DNA of 64,000 nucleotides from Pirellulales bacterium (lineage in GTDB: Bacteria > Planctomycetota > Planctomycetia > Pirellulales > JACPPG01). Location: positions 49,703-113,702 of the forward strand of contig DASYDW010000120.1 in NCBI GenBank assembly GCA_036499395.1, given 5' to 3'. The notes below the pieces were generated by a model. The model was given only the letters and a program-made list of their open reading frames with translations. It ran no database searches and was not told the origin of the DNA. This document shows positions 44,003 to 52,204 of this stretch, in pieces. The translations under genes and the position numbers were made by a program. How positions within the stretch are numbered: the stretch's first letter is position 1; every line of letters begins with the position of its first letter.

Positions 44003-46240
44003 ATGATGACGCGTTCCACGATCCTCTGTGCCGTAATTCTGGCGATCGCCGCTAGCGCAGCGCCGCCGGCGACTTTGTTCGCTCAGACGGGCTCGCCGCC
44101 GCTGCGCCGCTCGGACGATACCGTGATTCGCGCATTAGTGGCAGCAAAGCCGACGACCCCTTCCGAACTGCTCAAGGCCGCGCGGATCATTCTGGATCTG
44201 AAGCAGCCTGAACTAGCGAAGCCTTTCGTGCAAAAGCTGGCCGCGGCGAAACTGAGCGATGAAGAGTGCGCGGCCCTGGTCGACGAGGTCGGTTCGGCCG
44301 TGCTGATCCGGCTGGCGCGTGCGCCTGCGCTTGCTCCGCAGGCGGGGCCGTTTTGCAACGCCACGCTCGAAGGGGCGCAGCGTTTCGCCCGCGATCCGGC
44401 GCGGCTGGCGAACCTGGTCAAGCAATTGAAAGGTGCTGCGCCGTATCAAGAGGCGGTAACCGTGGCCGCTTTACGTCCCGGCGCGGACGCGGCCGTGGTC
44501 GCCCTCGTGGACGCTTTGGCCGATCCCAATCGGGCTGACGAACATCCGGCGATACGCACCGCGCTTGTGGAACTGGGACAGGTCGGGGTAGCGCCCCTGG
44601 TGGCCGTCCTTTCCACGTCACAGAATCCGCAATTGTTGGCCAGCGTCCTCTCGGTCCTTGGCGAGCTTGAAGACGCATCGACGTCGGACCACATGCTCGC
44701 CGCGGCGCTCGCTACGGACAGTCCCGCCGAGGTAACCTCGCCGGCAAAGAACGCCCTGGCGGCTTTTTACGCGCACACGCCAACGACCGAGCAGGCGCTC
44801 GCGCTGCTATTGCGCAAGGGGAAGCAGTCGCTCGATTTCGTCCGCCATCCCGAGCGGCATCTGCAGGCCGAGTTGGACCCAACGCCCTTGGTCTGGCAAT
44901 GGGACGATACCAAGCGAAAGCTTACCAGCAGCCGAGTAACGCCCATGGTCGCGGAATTGGTTACGGCCGTGCAGGCGCTGTCGGATGCACGGCGGATCGC
45001 GCCGAATAATCCTGACGTGCGCCGCGCGAACCTGGCGGCCGTGGCCGAAGCGATCGGCTATGCCGGGGACAATCCGTTCGTGGCGGCTCGCATCGGCCAG
45101 GCCGGGAACGCGTTGGCGAAAGCGCCGATCCTCGAACTGCAGGACTTGCTCAGCTTCACCCTGGCCGAGGATCGTCCGGCGGCAGCCGTGGTTGTCGTGC
45201 GTCAACTCGGCGAGAGTGAAAATGTTGACCTGCTCTATTCGCATAATCCCCAGGCAAGTGCGCTGGTGCGGGCGCTTATGCATCCATCGCGTGAGCTGCG
45301 GTTTGCCGCGCTCGAGGCGATCATGCAGCTCGATCCTCACGCTCCCTACCCGGGGGCCGGCACGGTGGCGGAAACGCTCGAATATTTCGCTCGTTCGACG
45401 GGTTCTCCGCGGGCGCTCGTGGCCTCGGCCGATGCGACCGAGGCGGGGCGCCTGGCGGGGCTTCTGGCCGAGCAAGGATACGAGCCCGATATTGCCGTCG
45501 ATGGGGCCAGCATGCTGCGCATGTCGCGGGGGGCCGGAGACTACGAAGTGATCATGGTCGATTCGGCGCTGGCGCTGCCGTCGAGTGCTCAGTTGCTGCA
45601 ACGGCTGCGCGGGGATAGTCGTTTGGCGAGGATTCCACTGGCTGTGGTTTCACTGGCTGACGAGTATCCGCAGGTCGAGCGCGTGGCGCGACGGTATCCC
45701 TCCTGCCTGACCGTGATGCGCGTCCACAACGGCGCGGGCATGCAGTTCGAGCTCAACCGGCTGCTGCGAGCCGCAGGGCGCGGCGTTGTGCCCGGCGACG
45801 TGCGGCGCGCCGAGGGGGTGAAGGCGCTGGAATGGATCGCCCGTTTGGCGGGTGAGCGTCAACAGGTGTACGACACCCGCCGATTGGATCAGTCCGTGAT
45901 CGCGAGTCTCGACGCGCCTGGCATGACCAAGGCGGCGATTCCGGCGCTTTCGAGGCTCGATACGGCGCGATCGCAGCGGGCGCTGGTGGATCTGGCCAGT
46001 CGGCCGACGGCTCCGTTGCCGGACCGTCGCGCGGCGGCGCACGCCTTTGCCGATAGCGTAGCGCGGCGCGGCACGCTCTTGACGAGCGACGAAATTCAGC
46101 GACAGTACGATCGCTACAACGGCAGCGAAAAATATGACGCCGACACGCAACAAGTCATGGCGTCACTGCTCAACACGATCGAAGCTCGGGCGCAAGCCGA
46201 TTGGCTGGCGCTTGAGGAAAACGAAAGTCCCGCCTCTTAA
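44003..46240 (+). CDS. Exported HEAT-repeat protein with receiver-like domain
   Basis: This is a 745-residue protein. The N-terminus looks like a signal peptide (MMTRSTILCAVILAIAASAAPPATLFA). Residues ~35-460 are helical HEAT-like repeats (VALVDALADPNRADEHPAIRTAL, LAAFYAHTPTTEQALALLL). Residues ~470-590 resemble a CheY-type receiver: ALVASADATEAGRLAGLLAEQG, VIMVDSALALP with the acceptor-position Asp520, and IPLAVVSLADEYPQV. The acidic pair normally at the start of a receiver is weak, so phosphorylation is uncertain. A helical C-terminus follows. A receiver behind a signal peptide is odd, since receivers normally act in the cytoplasm. It lies 9 bp behind argH and 51 bp before a sigma-54 activator lacking its own receiver. 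Confidence 0.65.
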   Translation: MMTRSTILCAVILAIAASAAPPATLFAQTGSPPLRRSDDTVIRALVAAKPTTPSELLKAARIILDLKQPELAKPFVQKLAAAKLSDEECAALVDEVGSAVLIRLARAPALAPQAGPFCNATLEGAQRFARDPARLANLVKQLKGAAPYQEAVTVAALRPGADAAVVALVDALADPNRADEHPAIRTALVELGQVGVAPLVAVLSTSQNPQLLASVLSVLGELEDASTSDHMLAAALATDSPAEVTSPAKNALAAFYAHTPTTEQALALLLRKGKQSLDFVRHPERHLQAELDPTPLVWQWDDTKRKLTSSRVTPMVAELVTAVQALSDARRIAPNNPDVRRANLAAVAEAIGYAGDNPFVAARIGQAGNALAKAPILELQDLLSFTLAEDRPAAAVVVVRQLGESENVDLLYSHNPQASALVRALMHPSRELRFAALEAIMQLDPHAPYPGAGTVAETLEYFARSTGSPRALVASADATEAGRLAGLLAEQGYEPDIAVDGASMLRMSRGAGDYEVIMVDSALALPSSAQLLQRLRGDSRLARIPLAVVSLADEYPQVERVARRYPSCLTVMRVHNGAGMQFELNRLLRAAGRGVVPGDVRRAEGVKALEWIARLAGERQQVYDTRRLDQSVIASLDAPGMTKAAIPALSRLDTARSQRALVDLASRPTAPLPDRRAAAHAFADSVARRGTLLTSDEIQRQYDRYNGSEKYDADTQQVMASLLNTIEARAQADWLALEENESPAS

Positions 46241-46291
46241 CAACCAACCGTTTCCGGCGACGCCTGCAAGTTTCGGCCTGCAGGCCCGTGC

Positions 46292-47377
46292 ATGATGAGC
46301 CGTTCCTTCCGACCCGCCGAGCCGACGTCTACCTCGGGGCCACCGATCCGTGGCATTATCGGATCGGGCGCCGCGATGGAGAAGGTCTATCGACTGACGC
46401 GGCAGGTGGCCAAGAGCAACGCTTCGGTGCTGCTACTGGGCGAGACGGGGACCGGCAAGGAATTGATCGCCAAGGCCGTGCATCAGCTCAGCCCACGTGG
46501 CACGGGACCGTTTGTGCGGGTCAATTGCGGCGCACTCTCCGAGAGTCTGCTGGAGAGCGAGCTATTCGGGCATGTACGCGGATCGTTTACCGGGGCGATC
46601 GACAATCGGACCGGCCGCTTCGAGGCCGCGCATACCGGTACCGTCTTTCTCGACGAGATCAATTCCACCACGCCTAAGCTGCAGGTCAAGCTGCTGCGCG
46701 TGCTGCAAGAGCGCGAGTTCGAGCGCGTCGGCGATACGCAGACCATTCGCGTCGATACGCGTGTCATCGCGGCCAGCAATCGCGATTTATTGGAAGAGGT
46801 CGAAGCAGATCGTTTTCGTGAAGACCTTTACTACCGTTTGAACGTCGTGCCGATTCATTTGCCGCCCTTACGCGAGCGGCGAGAAGACATCCCAGAGCTG
46901 ATCAGCCACTTCTTGCACGTCTACAACGAAGAGAACGATCGGTACGTGGTACACATCGAGCCGAAGGCGATGGAAGCGCTGCAAGATTACGCCTGGCCGG
47001 GGAATGTGCGCGAGCTGCAGAATTACATCGAGCGGTCCGTCGTGATGGCGCCGGGAGATGAGCTGACGTGCGAGCTATTGCCGGACACGGTTCTCGGACA
47101 GCGACGTCCGCGCAGCACGCGATTCAAAGAGCCTGATCTAGAGACATTGGCCTTCGAGTTGGTGCAGCAGGCGCTGGCGACCGCCGGAGCGCAAGAAGAC
47201 GCCCTGCACACGAAGGTGGTCAATCGCGTCGAGCGCGAATTGATCGCGCAAGTGCTGGCCAGTTGCGAACACGTGCAGATCAAGGCCGCGGCCCGCTTGG
47301 GAATCAATCGCAACACGCTGCACAAGAAGTTGAAGGAATACAACCTCGACGAGTCAGGCGCAGACGGTGGGGCGTGA
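46292..47377 (+). CDS. Sigma-54-dependent transcriptional activator without receiver domain
   Basis: This 361-residue bacterial enhancer-binding protein remodels sigma-54 RNA polymerase using ATP. The AAA+ domain (~22-265) has Walker A GETGTGKE, Walker B GTVFLDEI, the sigma-54 contact loop as G97-SFTGA instead of the usual GAFTGA, and AWPGNVRELQNYIERSVV. The C-terminal Fis-type helix-turn-helix (~320-352; AAARLGINRNTLHKKLKEY) binds DNA. Only about 25 residues precede the AAA+ core, so there is no sensory domain; activity must be controlled by level, by a partner or by the receiver-like protein encoded just upstream. A terminator-like palindrome follows. Targets are unknown. Confidence 0.88.
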   Translation: MMSRSFRPAEPTSTSGPPIRGIIGSGAAMEKVYRLTRQVAKSNASVLLLGETGTGKELIAKAVHQLSPRGTGPFVRVNCGALSESLLESELFGHVRGSFTGAIDNRTGRFEAAHTGTVFLDEINSTTPKLQVKLLRVLQEREFERVGDTQTIRVDTRVIAASNRDLLEEVEADRFREDLYYRLNVVPIHLPPLRERREDIPELISHFLHVYNEENDRYVVHIEPKAMEALQDYAWPGNVRELQNYIERSVVMAPGDELTCELLPDTVLGQRRPRSTRFKEPDLETLAFELVQQALATAGAQEDALHTKVVNRVERELIAQVLASCEHVQIKAAARLGINRNTLHKKLKEYNLDESGADGGA

Positions 47378-47410
47378 TCGATCGGCGCGATGCGTCCGTG
47401 ACTCAGATTT

Positions 47411-47435
47411 CTGTAGCCGGGCTCTGTGAGCCCGG
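47411..47435 (+). repeat. REP-like palindrome, copy A; terminator-like
   Basis: CTGTAG followed by the perfect 8-bp stem CCGGGCTC/GAGCCCGG around TGT. It ends about 60 nt after the sigma-54 activator and is followed by TGCG and TTTTGTTTT, so it probably acts as its terminator. The same 25-bp element recurs inverted at 60377-60401 with a compensated base pair. Confidence 0.7.
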
Positions 47436-47675
47436 TGCGTTTTGTTTTCAGGCGTCCGGCCTCACAGAGCTTTCCATTTGCCACAATCTTCACTGCAGTC
47501 ATAGCATGATGGCCGTGGTGGGTTGAGCCAGGTGCCATGCTTTTTCGCCGCAGGCGAATAAGCATGATGAGGAGATCGCCGGCATCACGGCAACCCCGAG
47601 GAATGCCGAATGTCGCAGCAAACGATGGCTTAAGAACGCCAAAAGTCAAAAGGTCGAATCAAACTTCGATACCGG

Positions 47676-48815
47676 TCATTCGCACGAACTTTTGAGCCGC
47701 TGCAACTGGGCCATTAGCTGCAACCGTTCGGCAGCACATTCGGCGACCCATATGCCGCGTATCGAGTAAATGCACTCAATTCGTGTCCGCGATTCGAGCA
47801 TTGCCAGTTGATCGATCCATCTCGTGAGCACCTCTTGCCGTTGTCTATTGTTGGCGCACGCGTCGACTTCTGCCGCGCAGGTGCCGTGATAGGCTTCGAG
47901 TAACTCTTCGATCCATAAAGATTTGTCCCAGAAGAGTTGCTCAGCAGCAGCAAGGTGCGCCTTCCTAACGGTCAATCGCTGATTCTCCATCGTGGGCACG
48001 GAGTGTGCGCTGCCTCGGCGCTTTACGGCATGAGTCGAGAATTCATCGTGCTCGAGGCGAAGCTCCGCTTCGATACGTCGCAAGTGGGTTGTCAATCTTA
48101 GGAAGTGACTGTCCTTTTGATCGAGTTCATGTTCTTTTTGCAGTGTCGATTCCATCGTTTTAATGGCATCAATGTACTGCCTTCGGATCGCGAGCTTCTC
48201 GTTTGTCGTCCTCGCGACGGCGGCTTTCGCATCGTAGAACTCCGTCAAGGCGGGGAAAATATTCCGTTGATTTACAAAGCCCTTCCCGATCTCCTCCCTC
48301 GTGGCGCGAAGATAGTCATCTGCGGTTGTGAGCCACGTCGCGCGCAAAGTGGCAAAGCGCGACACGCACGATGAGGGCGCGCCGCCAGCCGTTTCGCGCA
48401 ACAGCGCAAGCCTGGATCGAATGACGCGACAACGATTCCGCAGGACCAGCCACAACTCGCCACCGCGCGCTCCCGCATCATGTAGCGCTTGGAGCTTGTT
48501 GCCCGTCGCAAGCATGTGGTCAAGGCGACGTTGACATAGTTCGACTCTCGCCGCGCGGCTTTCCGCTAGTTGCAGTTCTGCATCGATCCACTCGAGGCAG
48601 AGGAAGGCGCGCATCTCATCGTATTGCAAGCTTTCAGTTGCGCTGTACGATGCAGGAAAATGCGTTCCGGCCCAGTCCAATAGGGCGCGGCGATTTTCCA
48701 GGATCTGCCGCTCGCGCGATTTAGCGCACCCGCATTTTGGAAGGTTGCCGACACGCGGGGCTGGGCCTTTTTTAGTTGTACCAAGCACCGCGAGCAAAAT
48801 CATTGTGCTGACCAT
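47676..48815 (-). CDS. Hypothetical coiled-coil protein, possibly exported
   Basis: This 379-residue, mostly helical protein has a short hydrophobic start (MVSTMILLAVLG) that could be a signal or anchor, then a cysteine-containing patch (KCGCAKSRERQ). Long amphipathic helices follow, suitable for coiled coils (EWIDAELQLAESRAARVELCQRRLD; TTHLRRIEAELRLEHDEF; RQEVLTRWIDQLAMLESRT). The pattern recalls TolC-like or other envelope helical proteins of planctomycetes, but I cannot assign a family. The gene has lower GC and a more even codon use than its neighbours. No operon partner is evident. Confidence 0.55.
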   Translation of the reverse strand: MVSTMILLAVLGTTKKGPAPRVGNLPKCGCAKSRERQILENRRALLDWAGTHFPASYSATESLQYDEMRAFLCLEWIDAELQLAESRAARVELCQRRLDHMLATGNKLQALHDAGARGGELWLVLRNRCRVIRSRLALLRETAGGAPSSCVSRFATLRATWLTTADDYLRATREEIGKGFVNQRNIFPALTEFYDAKAAVARTTNEKLAIRRQYIDAIKTMESTLQKEHELDQKDSHFLRLTTHLRRIEAELRLEHDEFSTHAVKRRGSAHSVPTMENQRLTVRKAHLAAAEQLFWDKSLWIEELLEAYHGTCAAEVDACANNRQRQEVLTRWIDQLAMLESRTRIECIYSIRGIWVAECAAERLQLMAQLQRLKSSCE

Positions 48816-48984
48816 TGAGGCACCAACTACCGAACCTAGAGTCGAATTCCTTCGTCATGAGAGCCTTTAGATTTCTTCAGGCATTTGCCGGAATCGTCAT
48901 TCGACATTTTCCGTTAGGGAGCCTGCGGGCGCAAGTGCTTTTTAGTCGATCGTAGATCGCAGTTCGTGATGCGCATGGCGACTT

Positions 48985-50502
48985 CTACGACAATAGCTCT
49001 CCGATCACCTGCCCGTGTACGTCGGTCAAACGGCGATCAATGCCGTTGTGGCGGAAGGCGAGTTTCGTGTGGTCGATGCCCAACAGGTGCAGCATCGTGG
49101 CGTGTACGTCGTAGCAGTAGGTGGGATTCTCGACTGCCTTGTACGACCACTCATCACTAGCTCCGTAGGTTGTGCCGCCGCGAATGCCGCCGCCGGCCAG
49201 CCAGGTGGTAAAGGTGAACGGGTTATGATCGCGCCCCTTGGTTCCCTGACTGCAGGGCATCCGGCCGAATTCGGTGGTCCACATCACAAGAGTGTCTTCC
49301 AGCAGGCCACGATCCTTCAGATCGTTCAATAGCGCCGCGGCCGGCTGGTCCATGCTGCGTCCCATCGTGGCATGATCGCGAGCGATGTCCTCGTGCGAAT
49401 CCCAGTTGCGGCGCGGGAAGCCATTGTCGGCGCCGCTCCAGACCTGCACGAAACGGACGCCACGCTCCAACAGTCGGCGCGCCACCAGGCAGTTGCGACC
49501 GAAATCCGCGGTTACGGAATCGTTCAAGCCGTACTGTTCGAGAGTTCGCGCGTTCTCGCGTGACAGGTCGAGCACTTCCGGAGCACTGGTCTGCAGTCGC
49601 GCCGCCAGTTCGTACGAACGAATGCGCGCTTCGAGCTGTGAATCGCCTGAATGACTGGCTTCGTGAGCACGGTTGAGTCGCCGCAAAACGTCGAGACCGG
49701 CCGTTTCACTCTCGGGCCGGATAAATGCAGCAGACTTCGGCGGAAACAGATCCGCGATCGGGTTGGCCGCGGCCGGCCGGATCATGGTTCCCTGGTGCGC
49801 GGCGGGGAGGAATCCGGCGGTCCAATTGCCCGGGCCGTTGGGAGCAAATCCACGCGAGTCAGGCAGCACGACAAAGGTCGGCAGCTCGTCGGTCATGCTG
49901 CCTAGCCCGTAGCTGAGCCAGGCGCCGAACGCCGGAAAGCCGGGGAGCACGAAGCCCGAGTTCTGCATGAACGTGGCCGGGCCGTGGACGTTCGATTTCG
50001 AAACCATCGAATGCACGAACGCGATGTCATCAACGCACTGGGCCAGATGTGGCACCAGGTCGCTGATCCATTTGCCGCACTGGCCATACTGCTGCCACGC
50101 CCAAGGGCTTTGCATGCATTGACCGGGATCGCTTTGGAACAATTCGACCTTTTCACCAGGATCGAATTTCTGGCCGTTGCGGTGAATCAGCTCCGGCTTG
50201 TAGTCGAACGTATCGCACTGGCTGGCCGCGCCGGACATGAATAGCTGTACGACCCGTTTGGCCCGGGCCCGATGATGCAGACCGCCGGTGGGATTCGGTT
50301 GGCTGCCGGGGGTGTCCGCGGAATTTGCTTCGGCCGCCAACAGCTTTTCTTGCCCCAATAGCTGCGCAAGCGCGATGCCGCCGAGCCCTCCGCCGAACTG
50401 CCAGAGAAACTCACGGCGCGGCAGATGTTTGTCGCAATCCCCTACGTCATCCGCAAAGGGACGTTGCCGGCTGGCACAGCGATTGGCGGACTGAGAGTTC
50501 AT
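48985..50502 (-). CDS. DUF1501 exported protein (copy 3 of cluster)
   Basis: This is a 505-residue DUF1501 protein, a family related to the alkaline-phosphatase/sulfatase fold and found in large numbers in planctomycetes. A twin-arginine-type start (PRREFLWQFGGGLGG) suggests Tat export. Landmarks are RVVQLFMSGAASQCDTFDYKPEL, FVQVWSGADNGFPRRNWDSHEDI, LVMWTTEFGRMPCSQGTKGRDHNP and the terminal HLLGIDHTKLAFRHNG. The enzymatic activity is unknown. It is the last gene of a four-gene minus-strand cluster with two more DUF1501 genes and a PSD1-type cytochrome protein; a hairpin repeat separates it from the next DUF1501 gene. Confidence 0.88.
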   Translation of the reverse strand: MNSQSANRCASRQRPFADDVGDCDKHLPRREFLWQFGGGLGGIALAQLLGQEKLLAAEANSADTPGSQPNPTGGLHHRARAKRVVQLFMSGAASQCDTFDYKPELIHRNGQKFDPGEKVELFQSDPGQCMQSPWAWQQYGQCGKWISDLVPHLAQCVDDIAFVHSMVSKSNVHGPATFMQNSGFVLPGFPAFGAWLSYGLGSMTDELPTFVVLPDSRGFAPNGPGNWTAGFLPAAHQGTMIRPAAANPIADLFPPKSAAFIRPESETAGLDVLRRLNRAHEASHSGDSQLEARIRSYELAARLQTSAPEVLDLSRENARTLEQYGLNDSVTADFGRNCLVARRLLERGVRFVQVWSGADNGFPRRNWDSHEDIARDHATMGRSMDQPAAALLNDLKDRGLLEDTLVMWTTEFGRMPCSQGTKGRDHNPFTFTTWLAGGGIRGGTTYGASDEWSYKAVENPTYCYDVHATMLHLLGIDHTKLAFRHNGIDRRLTDVHGQVIGELLS

Positions 50503-50524
50503 CAGTTACGTGTTGCGATCCTTA

Positions 50525-50647
50525 TTTAGCCACCGAGGGCACAGAGTTCACAGAGAAAAGAGTCAGATGATTTCAAAGGTCGAAGTGTCGCTCCGAAGTC
50601 TCTTTGTAATGGATGACTTGGTGCCCTCTGTGTGCTCGGTGGCAAAA
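50525..50647. repeat. MITE-like imperfect inverted repeat
   Basis: The arms begin with GCCACCGAG..CACAGAG (from 50529) and the mirror image ending CTCTGTGTGCTCGGTGGC (to 50643); about 25 bp pair imperfectly. The ~60-bp centre carries a smaller mirrored pair, CGAAG and CTTCG-like segments. Elements opening with similar GCCACCGAGG-CACAGAG arms are common dispersed repeats in environmental bacterial genomes (from memory). It fills almost all of the 156-bp gap between two DUF1501 genes and has no coding frame, so it must depend on another element for mobility. Confidence 0.65.
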
Positions 50648-50658
50648 GTCTGGATTGT

Positions 50659-52143
50659 TTACGCCAGGATTTCGCGGACGACTTCGCCGGCCACGTCGGT
50701 CAGGCGGAAGTCGCGGCCGTTGAAATGATAGGTCAAGCGCTTGTGATCGATGCCCAGCAGGTGCAGCAGCGTGGCGTGCAGGTCGTTGATGCTGACGCGA
50801 CCGGTGACGGCCTTGTGTCCAAAATCGTCGGTATCGCCGTGATGCACGCCGCCACGGACGCCCGCGCCGGCCATCCAGGTGGTGAAGGCGTGCGGATTGT
50901 GATCGCGGCCGGTGCCTCCTTTCTGCACGATGGGGAGTCGTCCGAACTCGCCGTTCCACACGACCAGTGTTGAGTCCATCAGCCCACGCTGTTTGAGATC
51001 GGCCAACAGGCCGGCGATGGGGACATCGGTCTCGGCGGCAAAGCCGCGATGGTTGTCGGCGATATTGGTGTGGCCGTCCCAGCTCTTTTCGTTCTCGGTC
51101 CCCCCGGAGTAAATCTGCACGAAGCGGACGCCACGCTCGATCATCCGCCGCGCGATCAGGCATTGCCGGCTGAAGTGTTTGCACTTTGGATTATCGAGGC
51201 CGTACAGCTTCTTCATCGAGTCGGGCTCGCTGTCGACGTCGAGCGCCTCAGGGGCTGCCATCTGCATGCGATAGCCCAGCTCGAAGCTTTCGATCCGCGC
51301 GGCGAATTCGGCCTCGGCCGGATGCTGATCCTGCTGGCGGCGATTTAAACGGTTTAAGAGCGCCAATTGGTTTTGCTGCTCGGCGGGCGTCATGCCCTCG
51401 GGCCGAATCAGGTTTTCGATCGGCGCGCCCTGGGCGTTCAGCGCCGTGCCCTGAAAAATGCCGGGCAGAAATCCTGCGCCCCAGTTTTGCGCATAACCCT
51501 TCGGCAGGCCGCGTCCCAACGTGTCGTACATGACGACGAATGCCGGCAAGTTTTGGCTGACGCTGCCCAGGCCGTAGGTGACCCAGGCGCCGACGCTGGG
51601 AAAGCCCATCCGGCTGGCGCCAGTGTTCACCTGGAAGAGGGCAGGGGAGTGGTTATTGGTTTCGGTAAAGCAGCCATGCATGAAGGCCATGTCATCGACG
51701 TGCTTGGCCATGTTCGGAAAGATCTCCGAAACCCAGCCGCCGGATTGCCCGTGCTGTGTGAACTTGAACGGGGACTTCATCAACGGGCCGACCTGCTCGA
51801 CGAAGAAGCCGGTGTTCTTGTCGAAGCCGGGCAATTCCTTGCCGTCCCACTTTTCCAGCTCGGGCTTGTATTGCCAGGTGTCGACCTGGCTGGGCCCGCC
51901 ATTCATGAACAGCCAGATGACGTTTTGCGCCTTGGCCGGAAAATGTGCCGGATGGGCCGCAAGCGGATTGATCGACGGCGTATTCGCAAATGCCGAGGCC
52001 GTGCCCCCGTGACCAGGTCGTTCATCGCTCAGCAGCGACGCCAGCGCCATCATGCCGAAGCCGTTGCCCGTGCGGCGCAGAAAATCGCGCCGATTTGAAT
52101 ACTGCGTGGTAGGTGTCGCGAAGAGTTGCTTGATGTCGTTCAT
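50659..52143 (-). CDS. DUF1501 exported protein (copy 2 of cluster)
   Basis: This 494-residue DUF1501 protein has a Tat-like start (NRRDFLRRTGNGFGMMALASLL). Landmarks are NVIWLFMNGGPSQVDTWQYKPEL, YSGGTENEKSWDGHTNIADNH, LVVWNGEFGRLPIVQKGG, GRDHNPHAFTTWMAGAGVRGG and HLLGIDHKRLTYHFNGRDF. The histidine- and aspartate-rich segments are those used for metal binding in related phosphatase-fold enzymes (inference). It starts 61 bp after the stop of the PSCyt/PSD1 gene, the usual partnership in planctomycetes, so these two form the canonical pair and were probably the ancestral unit. Confidence 0.9.
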   Translation of the reverse strand: MNDIKQLFATPTTQYSNRRDFLRRTGNGFGMMALASLLSDERPGHGGTASAFANTPSINPLAAHPAHFPAKAQNVIWLFMNGGPSQVDTWQYKPELEKWDGKELPGFDKNTGFFVEQVGPLMKSPFKFTQHGQSGGWVSEIFPNMAKHVDDMAFMHGCFTETNNHSPALFQVNTGASRMGFPSVGAWVTYGLGSVSQNLPAFVVMYDTLGRGLPKGYAQNWGAGFLPGIFQGTALNAQGAPIENLIRPEGMTPAEQQNQLALLNRLNRRQQDQHPAEAEFAARIESFELGYRMQMAAPEALDVDSEPDSMKKLYGLDNPKCKHFSRQCLIARRMIERGVRFVQIYSGGTENEKSWDGHTNIADNHRGFAAETDVPIAGLLADLKQRGLMDSTLVVWNGEFGRLPIVQKGGTGRDHNPHAFTTWMAGAGVRGGVHHGDTDDFGHKAVTGRVSINDLHATLLHLLGIDHKRLTYHFNGRDFRLTDVAGEVVREILA

Positions 52144-52204
52144 GGCAGTACCTGCTCACCTGCGGATGGCCGTGGCGGATGCACTCGCCCGTAACTTCGT
52201 TTCT

